A stretch of 64,000 nt of DNA from an uncultured Actinomycetes bacterium. Lineage in GTDB: Bacteria; Actinomycetota; Acidimicrobiia; Acidimicrobiales; RAAP-2. The stretch lies in contig CAITNF010000009.1 of assembly GCA_903893745.1 (NCBI GenBank), forward strand, positions 62,001-126,000, in the 5' to 3' direction. The translations under genes were made by a program, and so were the position numbers. Shown piece after piece: positions 16,964 through 25,032 of this stretch. The notes beneath the pieces are model-generated. The model saw nothing but the letters and a program-made list of their open reading frames with translations, had not been told where the DNA came from and ran no database searches. The number at the start of each line of letters is the position of its first letter. Position 1 is the stretch's first letter.

Positions 16964-17749
16964 CTACCGGACGGTCATCCCGCCATCGACCGCCACGTCG
17001 GCCCCCGTAACGGCTGACGATGAAGGGGTGCATAACCAGGCAATCGAAGCGGCAATCTCTTCTGGGGTGATGAGTCGGTTGATTGGCTGTTGGCTGGCGA
17101 ATGCTTCACCACTTTCGAGACCGTAGATCTGCGCCGACGCCTCGAGAATTGCGGTACGTGTGGAGCCGGGACTTACCACGTTGGCGGTGACCGAAAACTC
17201 CGCGAGGTCCATGGCGACGCCACGTATCAGCCCCACGACTGCGTGCTTAGCGGCCGAGTACGCCGCCAGGTGGCGCAGTCCCATCGAGCCCGCTGCCGAC
17301 GCCACCGCCACGATTCGGCCGTTCGCGTCGGGACCATTCGCAATCAACGTCGTCGCGGCGGCGTCAATAATTCTTCGTACACCGAGCACGTTGACCGACC
17401 ACACGGCGTCCCAGGTCGCGTCAGAGATCTCCCAAAGCGGAGCCCCGCCAGCCACGACACCGGCGCACGCCACGACCGCATCGAGTCGTCCAAAGTGACG
17501 AGTTGCCGTTTCTACCGCCAGTCGCATATCGGTGGCACTACGCACGTCACCAACGAGGCCGAGCACGTGATCGCCGTGTCGAGTGGTCAATGCTTCCAAG
17601 TCAGCCGGGGTGGCCAGTGCGTAGGGAATATCGGGAATATCACGACAGCGATCAACGGCAACGACGCGATAGCCGTCATTGACCAAGGCGTCAACGGTCG
17701 CGGCCCCAATACCTCGGGCGGCTCCGGTCACGATGGCGACGCGATTCAC
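16964..17749 (-). CDS. Mycofactocin-coupled SDR oxidoreductase
   Basis: SDR of 261 residues in the mycofactocin-dependent subfamily (TIGR04504-like). It shows TGAARGIG, VVAVDRCRDIPDIPYALATPADLEAL (only its start, VVAVDRC and YALATPADL, is needed to recognise it), VACAGVV, the catalytic YSAAKHA and PGSTRTAI. The insert after the second strand is characteristic of enzymes that keep NAD bound and pass electrons to mycofactocin. GTG start at 17749 overlaps the mftD stop (GTGA), so it is coupled to the biosynthetic genes. The substrate alcohol is unknown. Confidence 0.88.
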   Translation of the reverse strand: MNRVAIVTGAARGIGAATVDALVNDGYRVVAVDRCRDIPDIPYALATPADLEALTTRHGDHVLGLVGDVRSATDMRLAVETATRHFGRLDAVVACAGVVAGGAPLWEISDATWDAVWSVNVLGVRRIIDAAATTLIANGPDANGRIVAVASAAGSMGLRHLAAYSAAKHAVVGLIRGVAMDLAEFSVTANVVSPGSTRTAILEASAQIYGLESGEAFASQQPINRLITPEEIAASIAWLCTPSSSAVTGADVAVDGGMTVR

Positions 17750-18918
17750 GATCCCAACTTCCGATAGAAGTCCGATGGTGCGACGACGTCGTCACGACTC
17801 AAATCGTGAATGTTGGCGTGTCCCAGTCCGAGCAACGTCGAGTCGATACCACCGCGCAACACGTCGAGCACATTCTCAACGCCCGACTGACCATTTGCCG
17901 CGAGCCCCCATAGATAGGCTCGCCCAATCATCACGGCGCGAGCGCCGAGTGCGAGCGCCTTGACGACGTCACTTCCTCGACGAATGCCCCCGTCGAGCAG
18001 CACTTCGATATCGCCACCCACGGCGTCGACAATCGCAGGCAGTGCACGAATCGGTGCCGGAGTACCGTCAAGATTGTTGCCGCCGTGGTTAGAGACCGAG
18101 AGCGCGCTGGCTCCCAGATCGACGACCCGACGAGCATCGTCGACTCGACTCACGCCCTTAACCATGAAGGGGCCGTCCCACTGCGCTCGCAGCCACGCCA
18201 CGTCGGTCCAACTTGGCAGCGGGCTCTGCATCCACTCGTAATACGCTCCAAAAAATGTCGGTGGGGCCTGGCCGGGCCGCGCCATGTTAGGAGTTGTCAA
18301 ATCGGGAAAGTGACCAGTGCGCGCAAACGACCAGAGCCAACGTGGTCGCGCGATAACGCCGGGGGCCAACTTGAGCGCCGCCTTAGGCGTAATGCGCTCG
18401 GGAATCCACGGACTGCCCCAATCGCGTCCGTTCGAAAATGACCAGTCGAGGGTCAAAATGATGCCCTTTGCGCCGGCGCTCTTAGCGCGCTCGAGACGTT
18501 GCACCATAGTGTCACGATCACCCGACCAGTACATCTGAAAGAACACCTGCGAGCACACGGCGGTGACGTCTTCGAGCGATCGACTGGCAAAAGAACTTAA
18601 ACCCATCGCCACTCCGCGCGCCGCAGCGGCGCGGGCGACCGCCACTTCACCTTCAGGGTGCACGGCTTGCACACCGGCGGGCGACACAATCACGGGCATG
18701 GACACCGATTGACCGAGCACGGTCGTGGCCATGCTTCGATCATTCTCGAGTCCGGCCACGTGTGGCGCAAAGCCAAGTTGGTCAAAGGCGTCAACGTTGT
18801 CACGAAGAGAAAATCCCTTTTCGGATCCGCCCATAATGGCGCCGTAGACCGAGCGAGGTAGGCGGCGCTCGGCACGACGCTGGGCGACGGCTACCGTTTC
18901 AAACCACTTGTTCGCCAT
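17746..18918 (-). CDS. mftD: Mycofactocin biosynthesis FMN-dependent deaminase MftD
   Basis: Member of the FMN-dependent alpha-hydroxy acid dehydrogenase family, 390 residues. In mycofactocin maturation MftD oxidises the cyclised valine-tyrosine core (AHDP) to the redox-active alpha-keto amide, premycofactocin. Visible are the FMN-barrel elements VSPAGVQAVHPEGEVAVARAA (as SPAGVQAVHPEGE), LTLDWSFSNGRDWGSPWIP in part (LDWSFSNGR), the SNHGGNNLDGTPAP motif with its catalytic histidine, DGGIRRGSDVVKALALGA in part (DGGIRRGSDV) and GRAYLWGLAA. The ribosome binding site GAGGAGGT is excellent. It follows mftC by 58 nt and overlaps the SDR. Lactate-oxidase-like enzymes share the fold, but context fixes the assignment. 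Confidence 0.92.
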   Translation of the reverse strand: MANKWFETVAVAQRRAERRLPRSVYGAIMGGSEKGFSLRDNVDAFDQLGFAPHVAGLENDRSMATTVLGQSVSMPVIVSPAGVQAVHPEGEVAVARAAAARGVAMGLSSFASRSLEDVTAVCSQVFFQMYWSGDRDTMVQRLERAKSAGAKGIILTLDWSFSNGRDWGSPWIPERITPKAALKLAPGVIARPRWLWSFARTGHFPDLTTPNMARPGQAPPTFFGAYYEWMQSPLPSWTDVAWLRAQWDGPFMVKGVSRVDDARRVVDLGASALSVSNHGGNNLDGTPAPIRALPAIVDAVGGDIEVLLDGGIRRGSDVVKALALGARAVMIGRAYLWGLAANGQSGVENVLDVLRGGIDSTLLGLGHANIHDLSRDDVVAPSDFYRKLGS

Positions 18919-18976
18919 AGACCTCCTCGAAGGCTCCAGTCGAGATTACCTGAGTGCTCGCACGAGCCCTCCGCGT

Positions 18977-20089
18977 TCAGCTGGAGACGGCGATACGTGT
19001 TCTTCGCGAGTGATCCTGGGTCGAGGCGCGTCGAAGCGTGACTCGTTGACTAGCCAAGGCGGTTTCGCCGTGGCCAAAGACGCATTCGGGGTCGGGGTCC
19101 GTGATCTCCAGCCCAGTAAAGAACTTGGCTGCCATGCACCCACCCCGACAAGCATCAAAGGAGCCGCACGACGCACACGCACCCGGATTACCCGGTTCGC
19201 GAAGTGAAGTAAAGAGTTCGCTGGTTTGCCACACCGCCTCGAAACCATCAGCTCGAACGTTGCCGGCCAAGAACTCGTCGTGAATAACAAACGGACAGGC
19301 GTACACGTCACCGATGGGGTCGATGAGACAGACCACTCGTCCGGCCCCACAGAGATTGAGTCCATCGAGCGGTTCACCCAGCGCCGACAGGTGGAAGAAC
19401 GAGTCGCCCGTAAGGACCTGCGGACGATCTTTCAACCAGTAGTAGAGCTCACGATTCTGTTCGCGAGACGGATGCAGGTTCGCCCACTCATCGACCCCGC
19501 GTCCCGAAGGTCGAAGCCGGGTTAAGCGAAGTTGGGCACCGTAGGAGTCGGCGAGTTGTTCGAACTGGTCTAACTGCTCAACGGACTCACGCGTCATGAC
19601 CACCGAAATTTTGAACGGCCCAAATCCCGCGTCACGAAGGTTGTCCATCGCCCGACGAGCTTGGTCGTAGCTACCCTCACCGCGGATGCGATCACTGGTC
19701 AACGCGTCCACACCATCAATCGAAATTTGAATGTCGAGATAGTCAATCGACGTCAGTCGCTTCGCCGCGGCCGCGTCGAGGCGCGTGCCGTTGGTCGAAA
19801 ACTTCACACCGATGTTCTGCGACGTGGCGTACTCCACGAGTTCGAAGAAGTCCTTGCGCATCATTGGTTCGCCGCCACCAATGTTGATATAAAAAATCTG
19901 CATGGCCGCAATTTCGTCAATCAGTTTTTTGGCTTCATCGGTCGTGAGTTCCTTGGGGTCACGACGTCCCGACGACGAAAGACAATGCGTGCAGGCAAGA
20001 TTGCAGGCGTAGGTCAGTTCCCAGGTCAAACAGATTGGTGCGGCAAGACCCTGCTCAAAACGCGACCGAAGTGACGAGTCAACTCCCAC
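18977..20089 (-). CDS. mftC: Mycofactocin radical SAM maturase MftC
   Basis: Radical SAM enzyme of 370 residues that decarboxylates and crosslinks the C-terminal Val-Tyr of the MftA peptide. The cluster motif is C29-x3-C33-x2-C36 (YACNLACTHC), followed by NIGGGEPMMR, and a C-terminal SPASM region with repeated cysteines (CGAGRVVC, YACPF, CASCGSFDACRGGC) for auxiliary clusters. The start was set at GTG 20089: GGAG lies eleven bases upstream within mftB, and the preceding 36 codons of the longer ORF are mftB read in another frame. It thus overlaps the mftB stop by 11 nt. Confidence 0.94.
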   Translation of the reverse strand: MGVDSSLRSRFEQGLAAPICLTWELTYACNLACTHCLSSSGRRDPKELTTDEAKKLIDEIAAMQIFYINIGGGEPMMRKDFFELVEYATSQNIGVKFSTNGTRLDAAAAKRLTSIDYLDIQISIDGVDALTSDRIRGEGSYDQARRAMDNLRDAGFGPFKISVVMTRESVEQLDQFEQLADSYGAQLRLTRLRPSGRGVDEWANLHPSREQNRELYYWLKDRPQVLTGDSFFHLSALGEPLDGLNLCGAGRVVCLIDPIGDVYACPFVIHDEFLAGNVRADGFEAVWQTSELFTSLREPGNPGACASCGSFDACRGGCMAAKFFTGLEITDPDPECVFGHGETALASQRVTLRRASTQDHSRRTRIAVSS

Positions 20090-20360
20090 AGAGAATCTCC
20101 GAACGGGCCAGTGAACGAAGCGCGGCGACGTAGCGGTCGTGCTCGGCCGACGGTACGAGCGCCGTAACGGCATCCGAGGCGGTGGCGAACTCGCCAAGAC
20201 GTCGCACCAGACTCACGAGCGGTCGCGACTTCAAAAAGACCAGTCGACGAGTGTCGTGGTGGTAAGCCAGCGCGCCAAACGTCTCATCACGAAGTGACAC
20301 CCGGGGACTGAGCTGCCAGGCAGCCGACGCGTCAAAGGCGTCAGTCGTAACGAGTGTCAC
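20079..20360 (-). CDS. mftB: Mycofactocin precursor chaperone MftB
   Basis: Small peptide-recognition protein of 93 residues (PqqD/RRE-like fold) that binds the MftA leader and presents it to MftC. The diagnostic stretch LSPRVSLRDETFGALAYHH is present, followed by TRRLVFLKSRPL. GTG start at 20360 lies three bases after the mftA stop, and the end overlaps mftC by 11 nt, so all three are tightly coupled. Confidence 0.94.
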   Translation of the reverse strand: MTLVTTDAFDASAAWQLSPRVSLRDETFGALAYHHDTRRLVFLKSRPLVSLVRRLGEFATASDAVTALVPSAEHDRYVAALRSLARSEILCGS

Positions 20361-20363
20361 GGC

Positions 20364-20471
20364 TTAGTAGACCCCACAAAGGCCGTCAATCGAGACCTCC
20401 TCGACCAGCAGCTCTTCATTCTCTTCCAGGTCGAGTTCTTCGACCACTTCTGTCAGCGTGTCACTCAGCAC
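20364..20471 (-). CDS. mftA: Mycofactocin precursor peptide MftA
   Basis: A 35-residue ribosomal precursor that ends IDGLCGVY-stop, the mycofactocin core signature; the terminal Val-Tyr becomes the redox cofactor. The leader is strongly acidic and leucine-rich (for example VVEELDLEENEELLVEE), as expected for MftB recognition. GTG at 20471 has GGAG seven bases upstream. The gene is too short for routine ORF calling. It heads the operon mftA-mftB-mftC-mftD-SDR and is divergent from mftF. Confidence 0.95.
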   Translation of the reverse strand: MLSDTLTEVVEELDLEENEELLVEEVSIDGLCGVY

Positions 20472-20519
20472 TGCTCTCCTTCGTTCGCCCTCCCATTCTG
20501 CCCGGTCGTAACACCTCTC

Positions 20520-22001
20520 GTGGTGAAATCGTGCCAAACTTCGCTCGTGTCCTCCCTCGTGACCACACCACCATTACCCACCGATGCACCACTACCCGCC
20601 GGAACACTGGTCGTCGTCGACGAGCGAGCACGATTTCTCGATCGAACCCACGTCGCGGGGGGTTCACCGTGGCGCCTCTTGCGCCTCTCGGATGCGTCGC
20701 GGCGAGTGCTCGAGCGATGGGTTAACGGTGGCCACGTGGGTGTGGGTGAAGAGCACTTTGCGCGCACCCTCATTCGCCAGGGCTTGGTACACCCCCTCTT
20801 CGCTCCACACACGCAACTCGACGATGTGGACGTCATCGTCCCAACGCGTGACCACGTCATGGGTCTTCGTCGACTGCTCAGCCAACTTGCGGGACTGCAC
20901 GTCACCGTCGTCGACGACGGATCTTTGAACGCCACGCTGGTGGCCGAATGCGCGAGAAATTTTGGCGCCGAACTCGTTGTGCTCGAGACCAACGTCGGTC
21001 CCGCTGGCGCACGTAACGCGGGCGTTCGAGCGACCAACCGACCCTTCACGTGGTTTATCGACTCCGACGTTGAATTCGACAACGCCCCCGACGTGTTGGC
21101 CCGCCTTCGAGCATGCCTACGTGACCCACTGGTGGGCGCGGTGGCGCCGCGAGTCCGCGGTGGTGGTGGACCAGGTTGGCGCGACGAATTCGAGCAGCGA
21201 TTCAGTCCACTCGATATGGGCCCGTATTCGGGATTAGTGCTACCGGGAGGCGACGTGGCCTACGTGCCAAGCGCCTGTCTACTCGTGCGTCGAGAAGTAC
21301 TGGGTGACGGCTTTGACCCGCTCCTTCGCACCGGCGAGGACGTCGACTTCATATGGCGACTTTGCGATCAAGGATGGTTGGTGCGCTACGTGGCCGAGGT
21401 CACGGTGATCCATCGTGCGCGCGAAAATTGGATTGGCTGGTGGCGCCAACGCCTGGAGTACGGAACTTCGGCGGCGGCCCTGGCCGAGCGTCACGGTCAA
21501 CGGCTCGCGCCACTTCGCGCCGACGTGTGGACGTTGCTCGCCTGGTTCAGCGTGGTGGTGCGCCAACCCATGATTGGAGTTCGTATCACGACGGCCGCCC
21601 GAAACCAGCTGCGCGCTCGTCTGGAGACCTCGAGTGACGACGCCGACAAGGTGGCGACCGACGTAGTGCGACGCGGCATGGTTCGGGCGGGTGCCCCGCT
21701 GGCGCGTTCGCTCGTTCGGACTTACGGGGTGCTCATTTTGCTAGCCCTGTTGCACCCACGACTACGCCGTCGGGCGTTGGCCATCTACGCCTTGGGTTCG
21801 GCGTGGCGCTGGCGTCACGGTGAAGTGCGCGCGAGCGACGTCCCGCTCGCGCTCGCGGACGACCTCGCCTACGGCGTAGGGGTCTGGCGTGGCGCGTGGC
21901 GGTCGCGTTCACTTCGCGTGCTCACGCCCCACCTCACGACGTCATCACTGCGGCTACGCGACGTACTCGTGCGCTCGCGGCGACCGAGCGTTACACCGTA
22001 G
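20520..22001 (+). CDS. mftF: Mycofactocin glycosyltransferase MftF
   Basis: Family 2 glycosyltransferase, up to 493 residues, that adds the beta-1,4-glucose chain to premycofactocin. The N-terminal LPAGTLVVVDERARFLD and GGSPWRLLRLS are MftF-specific. The GT-A domain starts VDVIVPTRDHVMGL, with VVDDGS, NVGPAGARNAGV and FIDSDVEFD (metal-binding DxD-like). A C-terminal region with basic and hydrophobic helices follows (LALLHPRLRRRAL). Start uncertain: GTGs at 20520, 20523, 20547 and 20559 are all in frame and none has a clear ribosome binding site. The later ones leave more room for promoters shared with the divergent mftA. It abuts the convergent alcohol dehydrogenase with no gap. Confidence 0.9.
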   Translation: MVKSCQTSLVSSLVTTPPLPTDAPLPAGTLVVVDERARFLDRTHVAGGSPWRLLRLSDASRRVLERWVNGGHVGVGEEHFARTLIRQGLVHPLFAPHTQLDDVDVIVPTRDHVMGLRRLLSQLAGLHVTVVDDGSLNATLVAECARNFGAELVVLETNVGPAGARNAGVRATNRPFTWFIDSDVEFDNAPDVLARLRACLRDPLVGAVAPRVRGGGGPGWRDEFEQRFSPLDMGPYSGLVLPGGDVAYVPSACLLVRREVLGDGFDPLLRTGEDVDFIWRLCDQGWLVRYVAEVTVIHRARENWIGWWRQRLEYGTSAAALAERHGQRLAPLRADVWTLLAWFSVVVRQPMIGVRITTAARNQLRARLETSSDDADKVATDVVRRGMVRAGAPLARSLVRTYGVLILLALLHPRLRRRALAIYALGSAWRWRHGEVRASDVPLALADDLAYGVGVWRGAWRSRSLRVLTPHLTTSSLRLRDVLVRSRRPSVTP

Positions 22002-23153
22002 TTAGAACCGCACTACCCCACGGACGTTCTGTCCCGATTCGAGGTCGTCGTAGCCCTGTTGGACTTGATCGATGGTGTACTCCTGGGTGACCAGATCATC
22101 GATAATGAGTTTCCCCTCGTGGTGCAGGCGCAAGAGACGGGGAATCTGCACCCGCGGACTCTCGGAACCAAACACCGTGCCGCGAATCTCTTGATTGAAC
22201 ATTGAGAGGCCGAACACGTTGAGCTCCACCGTCTGCTGACTGTAGGGGGCAATTGACGTGGCGACAATGACGCCACCCTTGGCAGTAATTGAACGAGCCT
22301 GCTCGAGTAGTTCACCGGTCAGTACTCCAACGGTGATAATCACCACGTCACAGTTCTTGCCCATGGTGAGCTCGGGAAGAATCGTGAAGGCGGCATCGAG
22401 CGTGCTCGCGCAGCCGTGCGTCGCGCCAATCTTGAGCGCCCGATCAATCTTGGACTGATTGGTGTCAATCGCGATGATGGCTCGCGCGCCCGCGTGTGCC
22501 GCACCCTGGATGGCGCCCGAACCTACTCCACCGCAGCCAATGATGGCGACCGTGTCACCGGGCTTAACCCCGCCACGCGAGGCGGCCGACCCGAAACCCG
22601 TCGAGACGCCACACGAAAGCAGCGCGGCTGCGCGCAGGTCGTACCAGGGCTCGATGCGCACGAGCGACGCCTCGTTGACGACCATGTACTCCGAGAAGGT
22701 GCCCAGCTGGCACATCCGGTTGAGGTTTTGCTCGCCCAAGTGGTGACGCCAGGTGGCGTCGGCGATCATTGGCCCGGCCAGTGTGGTGGCTCCCAGGTCA
22801 CAGATGTAGCCCCGCCCCGACGCACAGAACTCGCATCGTCCGCACGAGGGAATAAACGAAGTCGCCACGTGGTCGCCCGGCTTGAATGCCGTGACGTTCG
22901 GTCCCACTGACTCAACCACGCCCGAACCTTCATGCCCTCCAATAATTGGATACATCGACGGACTTCCAGAAATCATTTCGAGAAGCGCGGGCTCGGGACT
23001 CATGTCACCGGTGCGCAGGTGCTCATCGGAGTGGCACATTCCCGCGAAGGCCATCTTCACCTTCACCTCATTGGCGTGTGGCTCATCAATCTCGATCACT
23101 TCGGTGTGCCAAGGTCCATTGAGTTCCGTGACGAGTGCGGCTTTTACCTGCAT
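22002..23153 (-). CDS. NDMA-dependent zinc alcohol dehydrogenase (mycofactocin-associated)
   Basis: Zinc-containing medium-chain alcohol dehydrogenase of the nicotinoprotein (NDMA-dependent) type, 383 residues. Catalytic zinc ligands lie in AGMCHSDEH and GGHEGSG, and structural zinc cysteines in CGRCEFCASGRGYIC. The Rossmann motif is IIGCGGVGSGAIQGA. The insert between them, with DATWRHHLGEQNLNRMCQ, is typical of this family, whose bound NADH is reoxidised by mycofactocin. ATG 23153 was chosen because MQVKAALV is the family N-terminus and GGGGG lies upstream. Its position next to mftF strengthens the link. Confidence 0.9.
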   Translation of the reverse strand: MQVKAALVTELNGPWHTEVIEIDEPHANEVKVKMAFAGMCHSDEHLRTGDMSPEPALLEMISGSPSMYPIIGGHEGSGVVESVGPNVTAFKPGDHVATSFIPSCGRCEFCASGRGYICDLGATTLAGPMIADATWRHHLGEQNLNRMCQLGTFSEYMVVNEASLVRIEPWYDLRAAALLSCGVSTGFGSAASRGGVKPGDTVAIIGCGGVGSGAIQGAAHAGARAIIAIDTNQSKIDRALKIGATHGCASTLDAAFTILPELTMGKNCDVVIITVGVLTGELLEQARSITAKGGVIVATSIAPYSQQTVELNVFGLSMFNQEIRGTVFGSESPRVQIPRLLRLHHEGKLIIDDLVTQEYTIDQVQQGYDDLESGQNVRGVVRF

Positions 23154-23235
23154 GATGCCCCCAAATTCGAAGTGAGGTGACGTCCACCTCGCCACGTACT
23201 TTATCCACCAACTCTCGCGCGCACCAGCGCACCTA

Positions 23236-24960
23236 TTACATCTGGTCGGGAGCCTCAATACCCAGCAGCGAAAGACCCAGCGCGAGGGTGCGGGCGGTTA
23301 ACTCACACAGGGCCAACCGCTCATCGCGCAGGGCGCCTTGGGACGTCAGAACTGGACAGGCCTCGTAAAACGACGTCAGTCGCTGAGCCAGATCGAAGAG
23401 GTACACGCAGAGTCGGTGCGGCTGCAGCGTGGTGAGTGCACCGTGCACGACGTCAGAAAAGCCCAGCAACCCCATCGCGAGCGAGCGCTCCGCTTCGTGC
23501 GCCAGGACAAACTCGACGCCCTCGGAGTCCCACGCACTGGGCAGCCGGCGAAAGATCGATCGAAGTCGAGCGTGGGCGTACTGCAGGTAGGGACCAGTGT
23601 CACCCTCAAACGAAACCATCCGGTCGAGGTCGAAGACTGAATCACGCTGGCGTTCCGTTGACAGGTCCGCGTACTTCACCGCGGCGCGCGCAATTTGGGT
23701 AGCCAGGGCGCGTCGTTCATCGAGGGCCATGTCGTTACCTCGGGCCACGAGGGTCGCGTCCGCTCGTTCGACGGCTTCGTCAATCAGCGATACCAACTTG
23801 ACGGTAGTGCCACTACGGGTCTTAAACATCTTTCGGTCGGCGCCCAAGACGTTGCCAAAAATTACGTGCTCGCACCGGACCTGCTCGGGGAGCCAGCGCG
23901 CGAGGCGCGCCACACTAAAGACCATCTCGAAGTGTTGGGCCTGGGGAGCACCAACGACGTAGAGCAGTTCGTCACCGTGTAGTTGTTGCACTCGGTCGCG
24001 CACCGCCGCTAGGTCGGTCGCGGCGTACCCAAATCCCTCGTCACGCTTTTGCACAATGAGGGGCAGCGGTTCACCTTCACGATTCGTGAAGCCCGGCGCA
24101 AAGACGCAGCGCGCACCGTCACTCTCGACGAGGAGTCCGGCGCTCGCCAGATCACGCACGACGTCTTCGAGCATGTTGTTGTAGTACGACTCGCCCACGA
24201 CGTCACTGGGCGCCAACGTGATATCGAGTTTTTCGTAGACCGCACTGAAGTAGCGAACCGACTGTTCAACCAGCACGCGCCAGAGTCGACCCGTCTCTTC
24301 GTCACCCGCTTGCAGGGCCACAACCCGACGTCGACTGCGATCTTTAAAGGTGTCATCGGCGTCAAACTTCGCTCGGGCGGCTCGGTAGAACCCGTCGAGG
24401 TCACCGATCGAGAGGGTCGCCGCGGTCGCGTCTTCGCCGAGGTCCACGAGGTGTTCAATCAGCATGCCAAAGGGCGTGCCCCAATCACCCACGTGATTTC
24501 GGGCAATGACCGTGTGGCCCATAAATCGATAGAGGCGAGCCAACGCGTCACCAATCACCGTGCCACGAAGGTGCCCAACGTGCATCTCCTTAGCCACGTT
24601 GGGTGCTGAGTAATCAATCACCACGGTGTGGGGCGACGCACTCGTCGCCACGCCCAAGCGAGCGTCACGTACCAGCGCGCGCAGTTGACTCGACAACAGA
24701 GTCGGCTCCAAGGTCAGATTTAAGAATCCCGGCCCGGCGATCTCAACCGTGGCCAGTCCGCCCAGGTCTAAGCGTGCGACCAGTTCCGTCGCGACGTCAC
24801 GGGGAGCGCGCCCGAGCTGTTTGGCGAGCGCCATAATCCCATTGGCCTGGTAGTCGCCGTGATCTGAAGTGCGCAGCACGGGATCAGCACCGGGCACGAA
24901 CGTGTCAAAGGCGTCAGCGAGACGCCCCCTCAGCAGTTCGTAAGTCGACGTCACCTCCAC
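23236..24960 (-). CDS. argS: Arginyl-tRNA synthetase
   Basis: Class I aminoacyl-tRNA synthetase charging tRNA-Arg, about 574 residues. N-terminal Arg-tRNA domain, then the HIGH-type motif [28 protein letters not shown] in the KMSKS region (a degenerate form usual for ArgS), and the anticodon-binding DALR domain with [13 protein letters not shown]. Two GTG starts (24960, 24954) can each use GGGAG just upstream; a third at 24984 lacks one. The divergent neighbour is aconitase. In many actinobacteria argS leads to lysA/thrA, which are not here. Confidence 0.93.
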   Translation of the reverse strand: MEVTSTYELLRGRLADAFDTFVPGADPVLRTSDHGDYQANGIMALAKQLGRAPRDVATELVARLDLGGLATVEIAGPGFLNLTLEPTLLSSQLRALVRDARLGVATSASPHTVVIDYSAPNVAKEMHVGHLRGTVIGDALARLYRFMGHTVIARNHVGDWGTPFGMLIEHLVDLGEDATAATLSIGDLDGFYRAARAKFDADDTFKDRSRRRVVALQAGDEETGRLWRVLVEQSVRYFSAVYEKLDITLAPSDVVGESYYNNMLEDVVRDLASAGLLVESDGARCVFAPGFTNREGEPLPLIVQKRDEGFGYAATDLAAVRDRVQQLHGDELLYVVGAPQAQHFEMVFSVARLARWLPEQVRCEHVIFGNVLGADRKMFKTRSGTTVKLVSLIDEAVERADATLVARGNDMALDERRALATQIARAAVKYADLSTERQRDSVFDLDRMVSFEGDTGPYLQYAHARLRSIFRRLPSAWDSEGVEFVLAHEAERSLAMGLLGFSDVVHGALTTLQPHRLCVYLFDLAQRLTSFYEACPVLTSQGALRDERLALCELTARTLALGLSLLGIEAPDQM

Positions 24961-25032
24961 AGTCTCCCATCTGCGCCCGGTCACCCTGGCCCACGGTTTT
25001 GTGGGGTCACCACAACGAGGCAGAATAGAGGA

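Noticed and set aside
20090-20197. Longer N-terminus for mftC
   Set aside because: These codons are mftB in another frame; the family N-terminus starts close to the radical SAM motif and a ribosome binding site precedes GTG 20089.
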